Source: an uncultured Tenacibaculum sp.
GTDB lineage: Bacteria; Bacteroidota; Bacteroidia; Flavobacteriales; Flavobacteriaceae
Assembly (NCBI GenBank): GCA_947492185.1
Contig: CANLMR010000007.1
Location: 62,001-126,000 of the forward strand
Direction: 5' to 3'
Length of the DNA: 64,000 bases
In this document: positions 8,047-16,104 of the stretch, one piece after another
How positions within the stretch are numbered: position 1 is the stretch's first letter
Layout: every line of letters starts with the position of its first letter
The notes under the pieces: generated by a model
Database searches by the model: none
The model's input: only the letters and a program-made list of their open reading frames with translations
What the model was told of the DNA's origin: nothing
Position numbers and translations under genes: made by a program

Positions 8047-8784
8047 ATGAAGAATCTAAAGTTTATATGCTCATTACTTTTATTAATGTTATTTGTAGGA
8101 GTACAAGGAGTTCAAGCCCAAGGTAAAGGAAAGGGTAAAGGTAAAGGATTACAAAAGAAAGCCGAAAAAGCAGCAAACAAAGGAAAAGATAAGGTGAAAG
8201 AAGTTTCTGAGGAAGAAATAGAAGAGGTTAAAGGAAAAGGAAGAGATAAAGCTGAAGAGATGAAAGGTAAGGGAAAGAACAAGGCTGAAGAGATGAAAGG
8301 TAAAGGAGAAGATAAGGCTGAGGAAATGAAGGAAAAAGGTAAAGGGAAGAATAAAGAAAAAGAAGATGATGACAATGATGATGATGGAAAAGGTAAAAAG
8401 GATAAAAAAGTAAAAGAGAAGAAAGAATTTAAAGGAAAAGGTAATGCTTATGGTAGAAATAGAGGTGACATGAGCGGAAAAGAATTTGGAAGGCTAAGGT
8501 CTGAGGAAGCTAGAAATAAAGTAAAAGAACAAGAGGATAAAATTAAATCTGGAGAGGAAGTTTTAACTCGAGGACGTGATAAAGTTAAAAAAGCAGAAGA
8601 AAGATTAGATGAAGCTAAGAAGAATAAGAAAGTAACTGATGAAGAAGCATCTAAAAAAGAAGAAGCTATTAAGAAAGCTAAAGATAAATTAGATGAACTT
8701 GATCAAAGAATTAAAAAACAAAAAGAAAAGGTAAAGAAAGAAAAAGAAGCTCTTGGTAAAATTCTTTTTCCAAAAGACGAATAG
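8047..8784 (+). CDS. secreted lysine/glutamate-rich repeat protein
   Basis: 245 aa with a signal peptide cleaved after 'VQAQ' (about residue 25). The mature part begins with a GKGKGKGKG stretch. An imperfect 11-residue repeat 'GKGxxKAEEMK' follows (about 62-97), then an acidic 'EDDDNDDDG' patch, and then a long lysine/glutamate region (about 160-240) predicted to be a helical coiled coil. Nothing suggests catalysis. The extreme composition could fit a polyanion-binding or surface-coating protein, but that is inference. It is preceded 12 bp upstream by a small lipoprotein gene and followed by a terminator at 8809-8832. Confidence 0.75.
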   Translation: MKNLKFICSLLLLMLFVGVQGVQAQGKGKGKGKGLQKKAEKAANKGKDKVKEVSEEEIEEVKGKGRDKAEEMKGKGKNKAEEMKGKGEDKAEEMKEKGKGKNKEKEDDDNDDDGKGKKDKKVKEKKEFKGKGNAYGRNRGDMSGKEFGRLRSEEARNKVKEQEDKIKSGEEVLTRGRDKVKKAEERLDEAKKNKKVTDEEASKKEEAIKKAKDKLDELDQRIKKQKEKVKKEKEALGKILFPKDE

Positions 8785-8808
8785 CCTATAGTATAATCTT
8801 AGAAAAAG

Positions 8809-8832
8809 CTCGCCAAATTGGTGAGTTTTTTT
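8809..8832 (+). terminator. rho-independent terminator
   Basis: CTCGCC / GGTGAG stem (one G-T pair) with loop AAATT, followed by seven T. Confidence 0.8.
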
Positions 8833-9001
8833 ATTAAATTAACTCATATCACTAAAGGTTTTCAAAATTTAAAATGGCTTTAAAATAAGAGTGTTTTACA
8901 AACTATACCATTAAACGAAACAATAAGTCAACTCAAAGAATTATTACCACAAAAACACTATGTTATTCATATTTTTAATACTGTATTTGTAAAGTAAGTT
9001 T

Positions 9002-9346
9002 ATGAGAAAAGTTGTAAATCCCCTTATGTTGTTAATTGCTCTAATTCTATTGCCAAATATTGTTTCAGCTCAAAAAACTTCTTATGAAAAAGAAGTAGTA
9101 GCGACCAATAAAAAAACTCAGAAAGATACAGAGACTTTTATGCAATATTCTCCTTATGTAATGAAGGTGAAAATTAAAAGGTTGTCTAATGAAAAAAGTG
9201 TTGTTTCTTCGGTGGTAATAGAAGATAAAAATGATGTCGAAGAAAGTCAGAAGCCTAAAGAAATTACTAGGATTTTAATTTCAAAAGAAGAAGGTTTAGA
9301 GTTGAGAAAAAGAAAGAGAAAGAATAATAAAGTAACGATAGACTAA
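9002..9346 (+). CDS. small secreted basic protein
   Basis: 114 aa. Signal peptide 'MRKVVNPLMLLIALILLPNIVSAQ' has the A-Q cleavage site usual in this lineage. The mature protein is rich in Lys/Glu and ends with a strongly basic tail 'LRKRKRKNNK'. It has no cysteines and no recognised domain. It is the first of three small secreted genes in a row (9002, 9476, 10006). It resembles the other two in layout (secretion signal, polar middle, basic end) but does not share their RLRFRNKR motif. Confidence 0.65.
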   Translation: MRKVVNPLMLLIALILLPNIVSAQKTSYEKEVVATNKKTQKDTETFMQYSPYVMKVKIKRLSNEKSVVSSVVIEDKNDVEESQKPKEITRILISKEEGLELRKRKRKNNKVTID

Positions 9347-9475
9347 AAAGCTGGAGAATGGTTAGAAGATTTAAAATGTGTGTTCATCGACACTTAAAAA
9401 CCATTCATCGAACTTTAGGCCTCGATAAAGTAAGTTAGTAGTAAATTAGCTATACAATTAAACCAATCCCCTATT

Positions 9476-9853
9476 ATGAATGCTAGAATAAAAATATTAG
9501 CATCTTTATTAATCCTCTTAAGTTTTCAGCAAATAGCTGCACAGAAAGTTGTTGCTAAGAACGGAAATGGAATGGAATACAGAGACGATGAGAAAGACTT
9601 AGATGATATGAACGCGATTACTGCACCTTCTAATGCGGTTTCAATAAATATTAAGTCTACTAAGAAGAAGGTAAAGAAGAAGTCTGATAAAAAGAAAACG
9701 TCTAAGGAGAAAATAGCATCTGTAAAAAAGGTTGAAAAACTAATCAAGCAAAAGAAGAGGTTAAGGTTTAGAAATAAAAGAAAGAAAGATGATCCGACTA
9801 AGTGTTTCAAAACTGCCAAGAAACCTTGTGATTCAGATAAAAAGAATAAATAA
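9476..9853 (+). CDS. small secreted basic protein, RLRFRNKR family
   Basis: 125 aa. The signal peptide ends at 'AAQ' (about residue 23). The mature part starts 'KVVAKNGN', then an acidic segment 'DDEKDLDDMNAI', a lysine-rich middle ('KKKVKKKSDKKK'), the motif 'KKRLRFRNKR' and a short tail with two cysteines (KCFKTAKKPC). The next gene encodes a clear paralogue with the same order: xVVAxN, acidic DLxxxNAI, Lys-rich linker, KRLRFRNKR and a CxnC tail. The two cysteines may form one disulfide. Function unknown. It has its own terminator. Confidence 0.72.
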   Translation: MNARIKILASLLILLSFQQIAAQKVVAKNGNGMEYRDDEKDLDDMNAITAPSNAVSINIKSTKKKVKKKSDKKKTSKEKIASVKKVEKLIKQKKRLRFRNKRKKDDPTKCFKTAKKPCDSDKKNK

Positions 9854-9854
9854 A

Positions 9855-9881
9855 AAGACTGTTTAAAACAGTCTTTTTTTT
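9855..9881 (+). terminator. rho-independent terminator
   Basis: AAGACTG / CAGTCTT stem around TTTAAAA followed by a T-run, just after the stop at 9853. Confidence 0.85.
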
Positions 9882-10005
9882 ATGCTCATAAATTATGTTT
9901 AACATTTTTTATGATTTTTTTTGTAAAGTATTTAAAGAATACATGACTTAGTAGATGTAAAACTGCAGTTTACTATTTATTATTAACCATTATTAAATTA
10001 AAGTC

Positions 10006-10353
10006 ATGAAGTCCATAAAAATACTACTATTCTTTCTGTTTTTAGGTTATCCTTTAAGTCAGTTAACTGCTCAAAATATTGTTGCTCAAAACAATATCGA
10101 ATTCATTGAAGATAATTCAAATGATTTAAATGCAATCAAGGTTTTAAAAAAGTCTAAAGTTGTTACTAAGAAGATGAAACCTCAGAAACAACAAGTAGAG
10201 AAAATTGTTAAATCGGAAGCATTACAAAAAGTTATCAAAACGAATAAGCGATTACGATTCAGAAATAAAAGACATCAACAACAAGGTAAATGTTATAAAG
10301 ATACTGTTTGTGATGATGATAAGATAAATCTAGATAGAAATAAAATAAAATAG
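10006..10353 (+). CDS. small secreted basic protein, RLRFRNKR family
   Basis: 115 aa paralogue of the 9476-9853 product. The signal peptide ends 'LTAQ', then 'NIVAQNN', 'EDNSNDLNAI', a Lys-rich linker, 'NKRLRFRNKR' and 'KCYKDTVC'. The conserved RLRFRNKR block and two tail cysteines show tandem duplication followed by divergence of the linker. It is convergent with the phosphatase gene and shares a bidirectional terminator with it. Confidence 0.72.
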   Translation: MKSIKILLFFLFLGYPLSQLTAQNIVAQNNIEFIEDNSNDLNAIKVLKKSKVVTKKMKPQKQQVEKIVKSEALQKVIKTNKRLRFRNKRHQQQGKCYKDTVCDDDKINLDRNKIK

Positions 10354-10380
10354 AAGAGCGTTATAAACGCTCTTTTTTTA
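10354..10380. terminator. terminator between convergent genes
   Basis: AAGAGCGTT-ATA-AACGCTCTT is a perfect 9-bp stem with a T-run on the + strand and A-rich sequence before it, so it can end transcripts from both sides. Confidence 0.85.
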
Positions 10381-12030
10381 TTTTAAAGCCTCGCTAATAA
10401 TTTTTCCTGTAGAACTATTAGGAAATTCAATATTTAACATATTAGATATTGTAGGTGCTATATCAATAATTTCATGTTTTTTCTTTGAAGAGCCGTTTCT
10501 TATACCATTACCGTAAAAGATAATTGGAATATGTGTATCATAAGAATAACCAGAACCATGTGTTGAACCTTTTTTAGGGTAAATAATAGTAGATGGACTA
10601 GGTATTAATAAAACATCTCCAGATAATTTTTGATTATATCCTTTTTGCAAAGAGTTTAATATACCATCTCCAAAATATGTTGTTTGCATAGTTTTAGCGG
10701 TTACAGCTTTATAAATTCCAGGAAAATTAATTACTTCTTCGACAATGAAATTTGAAACCTCTTCAATAGAAAGCTTATTCTTTTTTAAGTTTTTCTTATT
10801 TAAAAATACTTGGAAATTTGAAATGTTTTCTATTAAATCATCTGACTTAAATTTCTCAGAAGTTATTTTTTTAATAAAGTCTGTTAGTTTTTTTCCGGCT
10901 AAATAGTTTGCAGGAATTTTCACAGATTTTAAATAAGAAGGAACTTGAACAGCTGCGTGATCAGCAGTTAAAAATATAGTATAGTTGCCTTTTCCAATTT
11001 TCTCATCTAAGTTGTTAAATAAACGTTCTATGTCTTTGTCAAGTCTCAAGTAGGTATCTTGAATTTCTTTTGAATCTACACCAAATTGATGTCCAACATA
11101 ATCCGTAGAAGAATAACTTAAGGTTAAAAAATCTGTTTGCTTGGTTTGACCTAGTTTTTCTCCTTCAATAGCAGCAATTGCAAAATCAGTAGTAATTGAG
11201 TTTCCTGCAGGAATAGCTTTTATAATACTATAGTTATTATTTTTACTTTTTAAATTCGGAATGTCGTGAGGGAATACTGGTCTTTCTTCACCTATAAATG
11301 TTTCTTCAAAGTTATTGTCGTCCTGAATACTTTCTGTATATGTGTTTATATCATATAAAGTTTCCCATGGTTGATTTAAATATTCATCAGCTTTCCCAGA
11401 GTTGTTAAAATCATTTACCCAATTTGGTAAAGTTTCAAGATAAAAAGAAGAACTAATCCAATGCCCAACACTTCCTCCATCAAACCAATATGCAGCATCA
11501 GCAGTATGTCCGGCAGGTAAAATTGCAGAACGATCTTTAATTCCAATACCAATTGTTTTTCCTTGCATGTTTTGAGCAAGTTTTAACTGATCGGTTATGG
11601 TAGTTGTAAACATTCTATGCGGAGATTTTTTTCCTCCATCACTTTCATTTCCAATGGTTTTGTAATTATTGTCATCAACACAATAAATAGTCTTTTTTTC
11701 ATATTTATCGTACCAATTATTACTGATAATTCCATGATTATCTGGAGTGGTACCTGTAAATATAGAAGTGTGTCCTACAGCGGTATATGTTGGAATGTAA
11801 TTATAGTGTGCGTTTTCTAAAGAAAAACCATGCTTTAATAACCTTTTAAAGCCACCATTTCCATACTTACTTTCAAATCTATATAAGTAATCATACCTCA
11901 TCTGGTCAACAACAATACCAATAATAAGTTTAGGTTTCGCTTGATCTTCAGTTTTTTGTTTCTGTTTAATATCACAACTTGCTAATAAAGTAATTGAGCT
12001 AAAAAGTAATAATTTAATTATGTTTTTCAT
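10378..12030 (-). CDS. PafA-like alkaline phosphatase lipoprotein
   Basis: 550 aa. The signal peptide ends in lipobox 'LLASC' (Cys19), so the enzyme is lipid-anchored. It belongs to the alkaline phosphatase superfamily: 'IGIVVDQMRYDYL' (metal Asp42), 'PTYTAVGHTSIFTGTTP' with candidate nucleophile Thr83 and 'SNNW' Asn, 'IKDRSAILPAGH' with the Lys-x-Arg pair characteristic of PafA monoesterases, 'STDYVGH' and 'TADHAAVQVP' metal ligands, and a C-terminal 'HGSGYSYDTHIPIIFYG' His. The Thr nucleophile plus K/R pair favour a PafA-type phosphate-irrepressible monoesterase over a diesterase (NPP), but activity is inferred. A TAATTTTG box on the same strand at 12049-12056 may be its promoter. Confidence 0.85.
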   Translation of the reverse strand: MKNIIKLLLFSSITLLASCDIKQKQKTEDQAKPKLIIGIVVDQMRYDYLYRFESKYGNGGFKRLLKHGFSLENAHYNYIPTYTAVGHTSIFTGTTPDNHGIISNNWYDKYEKKTIYCVDDNNYKTIGNESDGGKKSPHRMFTTTITDQLKLAQNMQGKTIGIGIKDRSAILPAGHTADAAYWFDGGSVGHWISSSFYLETLPNWVNDFNNSGKADEYLNQPWETLYDINTYTESIQDDNNFEETFIGEERPVFPHDIPNLKSKNNNYSIIKAIPAGNSITTDFAIAAIEGEKLGQTKQTDFLTLSYSSTDYVGHQFGVDSKEIQDTYLRLDKDIERLFNNLDEKIGKGNYTIFLTADHAAVQVPSYLKSVKIPANYLAGKKLTDFIKKITSEKFKSDDLIENISNFQVFLNKKNLKKNKLSIEEVSNFIVEEVINFPGIYKAVTAKTMQTTYFGDGILNSLQKGYNQKLSGDVLLIPSPSTIIYPKKGSTHGSGYSYDTHIPIIFYGNGIRNGSSKKKHEIIDIAPTISNMLNIEFPNSSTGKIISEALK

Positions 12031-12173
12031 GTTGATAACTTATGTTTTCAAAATTAATTAAAACAACATGATTAAATGAAAAAATAAGACATATTAATGA
12101 TTTTTTAATCTTGAGAAATGATATGTTCAAGTAAATATTCTTTTAGTACTTTAGCAAAACAAAAAGAAATTAG

Positions 12174-12914
12174 ATGAATTATATCGAGCACGTTGGAAAG
12201 TATTTTATGATGCTTGGTCAGATTTTTAAAAGGCCTCAAAAATTTCGAGTTTTTTGGGAATCCCTCTTTCGAGAAATAGAACAGCTTGGTTTAAAATCTA
12301 TAGGTATTATCGGTTTTATATCGTTCTTTATAGGTGGGGTTATTGCTCTTCAGACAGCTTTAAATATTAGTGATCCTTTAATACCAAAAATGCTTATTGG
12401 TTTTGCTACCAAACGTTCTATTATACTAGAGTTCGCACCTACATTTTGTTCGATAATTTTAGCAGGAAAGGTAGGGTCTTATATAACATCTAGTATTGGT
12501 AGTATGAGAGTAACGGAGCAAATTGATGCTCTAGAAATCATGGGAGTAAATTCACTTAATTATTTAGTGTTACCTAAAATAATTGCAACAATGGTTTTTT
12601 ATCCGTTTCTAATAATTCTTGGAATGTTTTTGGGGATTTTTGGAGGTTGGGTAGCAGGTATAGCTACTAATATGTTTTTTGAAGCAGATTATATTTATGG
12701 AATTCAATACGATTTTAATTCATATTTAATTTTTTATGCACTAGTCAAGACAGTTATTTTCGCATTTATTATTGCTACGGTGCCTTCTTATCATGGTTAT
12801 TATGTTACAGGAGGATCATTAGGTGTTGGAAAAGCAAGTACTCAATCTGTTGTTTGGACTATTGTTATAATTGTATTAGCAAATTATTTCTTAACTCAAA
12901 TGTTGTTAACCTAG
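12174..12914 (+). CDS. mlaE: MlaE-type lipid ABC transporter permease
   Basis: 246 aa membrane protein of the MlaE/YrbE family. It forms the inner-membrane part of an ABC complex that moves phospholipid between the membranes. Family hallmarks are 'LILAGKVG' (here IILAGKVGSYITSSIGSMRVTEQIDALE, the most conserved loop), the following 'IMGVNSLNYLVLPKI', and five or six hydrophobic segments. One base separates its stop from the ATPase gene. The substrate-binding MlaD and the outer-membrane parts are not adjacent; tRNA genes follow mlaF, so they must lie elsewhere. Confidence 0.93.
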   Translation: MNYIEHVGKYFMMLGQIFKRPQKFRVFWESLFREIEQLGLKSIGIIGFISFFIGGVIALQTALNISDPLIPKMLIGFATKRSIILEFAPTFCSIILAGKVGSYITSSIGSMRVTEQIDALEIMGVNSLNYLVLPKIIATMVFYPFLIILGMFLGIFGGWVAGIATNMFFEADYIYGIQYDFNSYLIFYALVKTVIFAFIIATVPSYHGYYVTGGSLGVGKASTQSVVWTIVIIVLANYFLTQMLLT

Positions 12915-12915
12915 T

Positions 12916-13677
12916 ATGATTCAAGTAAACGATATACATAAAAGTTTTGGTGATACTCATGTATTAAAAGGAATTTCTACATCATTTGAAGAAGGAAAAA
13001 CAAGTCTAATTATAGGCCAGAGTGGTGCTGGGAAAACAGTTTTTTTAAAAAGCTTATTAGGATTACATGTGCCTGAAAAAGGGACTATAATATACAATGG
13101 TAGTGTAAATACGGAAATGACTATTGAAGAAAAAAGAGACTTCAGGCAAGAACTAGGAATGGTTTTTCAAGGAAGTGCTTTATTTGATTCACTTAACGTA
13201 GAAGAAAATGTTACTTTTCCATTAAAAATGTTTACTAAAAAGACAAAAGAAGAAATGCTTGATCGAGCAAATTTTGTATTGAAAAGAGTAAACTTAGAAA
13301 ATTCTAATAAAAAATTGCCTTCTGAATTATCTGGAGGTATGCAAAAAAGAGTTGCTATTGCAAGAGCAATTGTAATGAACCCTAAGTACTTGTTTTGTGA
13401 TGAACCTAACTCAGGATTAGATCCAAGTACATCTATCCTAATTGATAATTTAATTAAAGAAATAACAGAAGAATATAATATAACTACAGTTATAAACACA
13501 CATGATATGAACTCCGTTATGGAAATTGGTGATAAAATTGTTTTTTTAAAAAACGGTATTAAAGCATGGGAGGGAAGTAGTAAAGAAATATTTAAAACGG
13601 ACAATAAAGCTGTGGTAGATTTTGTCTATTCTTCTAATTTATTTAAAAAAGTAAGGGAAGCTTATCTGAATGAATAA
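12916..13677 (+). CDS. mlaF: MlaF-type ABC transporter ATP-binding protein
   Basis: 253 aa cytoplasmic ATPase that powers the MlaE permease. It has Walker A 'GQSGAGKT' (34-41), Q-loop 'MVFQGSALFDSL', signature 'LSGGMQKRVAIARA', Walker B 'YLFCDEPNSGLDP' and H-loop 'INTHDMNSVM'. The SGGMQKR version of the signature is typical of the Mla/Mkl subfamily. Its start overlaps nothing and lies 1 bp after mlaE, so the two are an operon. Confidence 0.93.
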   Translation: MIQVNDIHKSFGDTHVLKGISTSFEEGKTSLIIGQSGAGKTVFLKSLLGLHVPEKGTIIYNGSVNTEMTIEEKRDFRQELGMVFQGSALFDSLNVEENVTFPLKMFTKKTKEEMLDRANFVLKRVNLENSNKKLPSELSGGMQKRVAIARAIVMNPKYLFCDEPNSGLDPSTSILIDNLIKEITEEYNITTVINTHDMNSVMEIGDKIVFLKNGIKAWEGSSKEIFKTDNKAVVDFVYSSNLFKKVREAYLNE

Positions 13678-13748
13678 TTGGTAAATTATTGATTTTTAAC
13701 TTGCTATTTTGTAATCAAAAAATAATATAAAAAATATTGAAATTTTAT

Positions 13749-13779
13749 TTGGTTAAAACATATAACCTTTCTATATTTG
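13749..13779 (+). promoter_or_regulatory. promoter of the tRNA-Lys/tRNA-Tyr unit
   Basis: TTG (13749-13751), 20-base spacer, TATATTTG (13772-13779): an exact match to the Bacteroidota primary sigma factor consensus, 16 bases before tRNA-Lys. Confidence 0.85.
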
Positions 13780-13795
13780 CACTCGCAAAACAAAA

Positions 13796-13868
13796 GACCG
13801 GGTAGCTCAGTTGGTAGAGCATCTCCCTTTTAAGGAGAGGGTCCTGGGTTCGAGCCCCAGCCCGGTCA
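13796..13868 (+). tRNA. tRNA-Lys (anticodon TTT)
   Basis: A 73-nt cloverleaf. Acceptor GACCGGG pairs with CCCGGTC, the D-arm is GCTC...GAGC, anticodon stem TCTCC/GGAGA surrounds the loop CTTTTAA (anticodon TTT), and the T-arm is CTGGG-TTCGAGC-CCCAG. CCA is not encoded. Placed 44 bases before tRNA-Tyr and read from the same promoter. Confidence 0.97.
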
Positions 13869-13872
13869 CAAA

Positions 13873-13900
13873 TAAAGCTTCTCGCTTGAGAGGCTTTTTC
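13873..13900 (+). other. hairpin between the two tRNA genes
   Basis: AGCTTCTC and GAGAGGCT pair (one G-T) around GCTT, followed by a short T-rich stretch. It may be a processing site or a weak attenuator. The gene order shows that transcription must pass it to reach tRNA-Tyr unless tRNA-Tyr has its own promoter, which is not evident. Confidence 0.45.
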
Positions 13901-13912
13901 TTTGAAAACATT

Positions 13913-13995
13913 GGGGAGATTCCAGAGCGGCCAAATGGGACGGACTGTAACTCCGTTGTCTTTCGACTTCGCAGGTTCGAATCCTGCTCTCCCCA
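13913..13995 (+). tRNA. tRNA-Tyr (anticodon GTA)
   Basis: An 83-nt class II tRNA. Acceptor GGGGAGA/TCTCCCC, anticodon stem CGGAC... with loop containing GTA (CTGTAAC), a long variable arm, and T-arm GCAGG-TTCGAAT-CCTGC. CCA is not encoded. Confidence 0.96.
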
Positions 13996-14181
13996 CTTTT
14001 CAATGAAATACAGTTTTAATTAGGGGATAGATAAAAGGCGTTTGGCAGGCAGGTGATGTGAGTTGGGCGTTTTTTTGTTTCTAAAAAAAGCTTTATGTTA
14101 CTTCTCAAGTTTCTCAATAAAAATAACTATTTAAACTTTTTAAAGTAGAGAATTTATGTGATAAATTTTGCTTTTAGATGA

Positions 14182-15384
14182 TTAATTAGGAATAGGTAAA
14201 GTGAAATGAAAAGTAGCACCTTCATCTTCTATAGAGCTTACCCAAATAGTTCCGTCGAATAAATCAATAATTTTTTTAACAATGGATAAACCTATACCTG
14301 TTGAATTATGATGATCATCTAAAGTTTCAAAAATTCCAAAAACTTTTTGATGATATTTTTCAGGTATTCCTTTACCATTATCACTAATCTGAAATTCCCA
14401 AAAATCAGTTATAGTTTTGTAACTAATTGTTACTTCACCATTTTCTTCATTAGCATACTTTACAGCATTGCTAATTAGGTTTTGAAATAATTGATGAAGT
14501 CTAAACTTATCTCCTTTTGCTATAGGCAATTTTTCAGGTATAATAACCTTAACATGTTCAGGTACATGAATGGTATCTAAAATAATTTCTACAACTTCAT
14601 TTAAATCTATTTCCTTTTTAGGATGTTCTATTTTATCTATGCTAGCATATTTAAGAATACCATTAATAAGATGATCCATTTTGTCAATCTTTTTTAATAA
14701 AAGATCGAAATTTTCTTTTATGTTTTCATCATTAGATAGTTCTAAACAGTCTTCTTGAAGCCAGCTAACAAGGGCGTTCATACTTCGTAAAGGAGCTTTT
14801 AAATCATGAGAAACAACATGAGCAAAATCATTAAGTTCTTGGTTGCTTTTCTTTAGGTTTTTTAGAAGCTGTTCTCTTTCTTTTTGATCATTTCTCCTTT
14901 CTGTAATGTCTCTAACTACTCCTTGAGCAAAAGTGGCTTTACCCGTTTCATCATAAACAATACTAGAGTTAATTTCAATCCATCTAACCTTTCTGTTTTT
15001 ATCAAAAACTCTAGCTTTAAAATGTTTAAATACACCCTTTTCTAATAATTCGTAATAGCATTTCATTGCATATTCCACATCATCTGGAAAAAGTGTATTG
15101 GTAACATTGAAAACTTCCTTTTCTAGATCGTAGCCAAAAAAGTCAGTAGCAGCATCATTCATTTTAACTACATTACCATACAAATCCATTAAAATGTAGG
15201 GATCAACAATAGTTTTGAACAAGCTTTCTAGTTGTATTTCTTTTTCATTAATTACTTTAATAATATTCTGATTGGCTTCTTGAAGCTCTAAAGACCTTTC
15301 TTCAAGGTTTTTTTCGGCTTCAATTCTTGCGTTTTTTTCACGTTCTAACGCTTTTTCTAATGCTTCTATATTATTAGTAATCAC
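14182..15384 (-). CDS. PAS-domain sensor histidine kinase
   Basis: 400 aa and apparently soluble, as no transmembrane segments are seen. The N-terminal 1-50 is a coiled coil. A PAS domain (about 50-165) ends in the PAC-like 'QGVVRDITERR'. The HisKA dimerization helix has 'VVSHDLKAPLRSM' with phospho-acceptor His193, and the HATPase domain has N box 'QLFQNLISNAVKYA', G1 'DNGKGIP', and G2 'STGIGLSIVKK'. It autophosphorylates and passes phosphate to a response regulator. The adjacent single-domain regulator (15537-15941), 152 bp upstream on the same strand, is the natural partner candidate. The signal is unknown; the PAS domain could sense redox state or a small molecule. Confidence 0.92.
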   Translation of the reverse strand: MITNNIEALEKALEREKNARIEAEKNLEERSLELQEANQNIIKVINEKEIQLESLFKTIVDPYILMDLYGNVVKMNDAATDFFGYDLEKEVFNVTNTLFPDDVEYAMKCYYELLEKGVFKHFKARVFDKNRKVRWIEINSSIVYDETGKATFAQGVVRDITERRNDQKEREQLLKNLKKSNQELNDFAHVVSHDLKAPLRSMNALVSWLQEDCLELSNDENIKENFDLLLKKIDKMDHLINGILKYASIDKIEHPKKEIDLNEVVEIILDTIHVPEHVKVIIPEKLPIAKGDKFRLHQLFQNLISNAVKYANEENGEVTISYKTITDFWEFQISDNGKGIPEKYHQKVFGIFETLDDHHNSTGIGLSIVKKIIDLFDGTIWVSSIEDEGATFHFTLPIPN

Positions 15385-15536
15385 AGTATAAAATATAAAT
15401 CAAATTTAAAAGAATAGATATAAACAAACAAAAGAATGATGTTAATCTATGTTATTGTTAGTTTTAAAAATAATGTAAGATAGTAAAGAAAAGATTAATG
15501 AAAATTTAATAGTGTAAGGACTATTGTTTTGATTAC

Positions 15537-15941
15537 TTAATTTAGGAGCTCGTTGTTTGTCCAATAATCTAACATAGTTGTTATGTTTTTTGTGTAATCT
15601 TCGAAACGCAGAGGTTTAATAATATAACCAGCAATACCTAATTCATAACATGTTTTTAAATCATTATGATTGTCAGAACTCGACAAAATTACTGTAGGAA
15701 TGTATCTAAGTTTATTATCTGATTTTAGAATTTTTAAAAATTCAATACCGTTCATTTTAGGCATGTTTAAATCTAAAAAAATTAAATCTGAAGTAGGATT
15801 TTCTAACTTAGAAAGCGCATCTTCTCCATTTACAGCTTCAACAACTGTAGGTTTAAAGTTACTGTTGTTACAAACTCTAGAAAACTTCATTCTTTCTACT
15901 TCATCGTCATCAATAAACAATATGTTTAATCTCTTCACCAT
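15537..15941 (-). CDS. single-domain response regulator (CheY/Rcp1-like)
   Basis: 134 aa, receiver domain only: 'LFIDDDEVE' acidic pocket (Asp11-13), phospho-acceptor Asp57 in 'LIFLDLNMPKMNG', 'VILSSS' with the switch Ser, and 'YIIKPL' Lys. There is no DNA-binding domain, so it acts by protein contact or as a phosphorelay step. The flanking histidine kinase gene downstream on the same strand suggests the pair works together. Confidence 0.92.
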   Translation of the reverse strand: MVKRLNILFIDDDEVERMKFSRVCNNSNFKPTVVEAVNGEDALSKLENPTSDLIFLDLNMPKMNGIEFLKILKSDNKLRYIPTVILSSSDNHNDLKTCYELGIAGYIIKPLRFEDYTKNITTMLDYWTNNELLN

Positions 15942-16104
15942 AATAATCGTTCTAAATTAATACCGGTCGAAAATTATAAAAAATAACCCCTCATTTGTGT
16001 ATTATTATGCCATTCGAAGCGGTGTTTAGATTAATGGACATTATCTATAGACGAACGTTTTTATAGATCTTTTCGTATATTTCGCGGCAAAAGAGAATTA
16101 TTAT

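Noticed and set aside
8112-8375. Long minus-strand open frame inside the KGKGK protein gene
   Set aside because: It is the reverse of a repetitive lysine-rich gene, with a Ser/Pro/Phe-rich product of no sense; the plus-strand frame has a signal peptide and a terminator.
9358-9438. 26-codon frame (starts MVRRFKMC) between two secreted-protein genes
   Set aside because: Too short, no signal and no homologue recognised.
13745-14023. Open frames covering tRNA-Lys and tRNA-Tyr
   Set aside because: They consist of the tRNA sequences themselves; cloverleaf structure explains the bases.
13996-14181. G-rich GGCAGGCAGG stretch before a T-run after tRNA-Tyr, possible terminator
   Set aside because: The arms do not pair well enough to call a hairpin.
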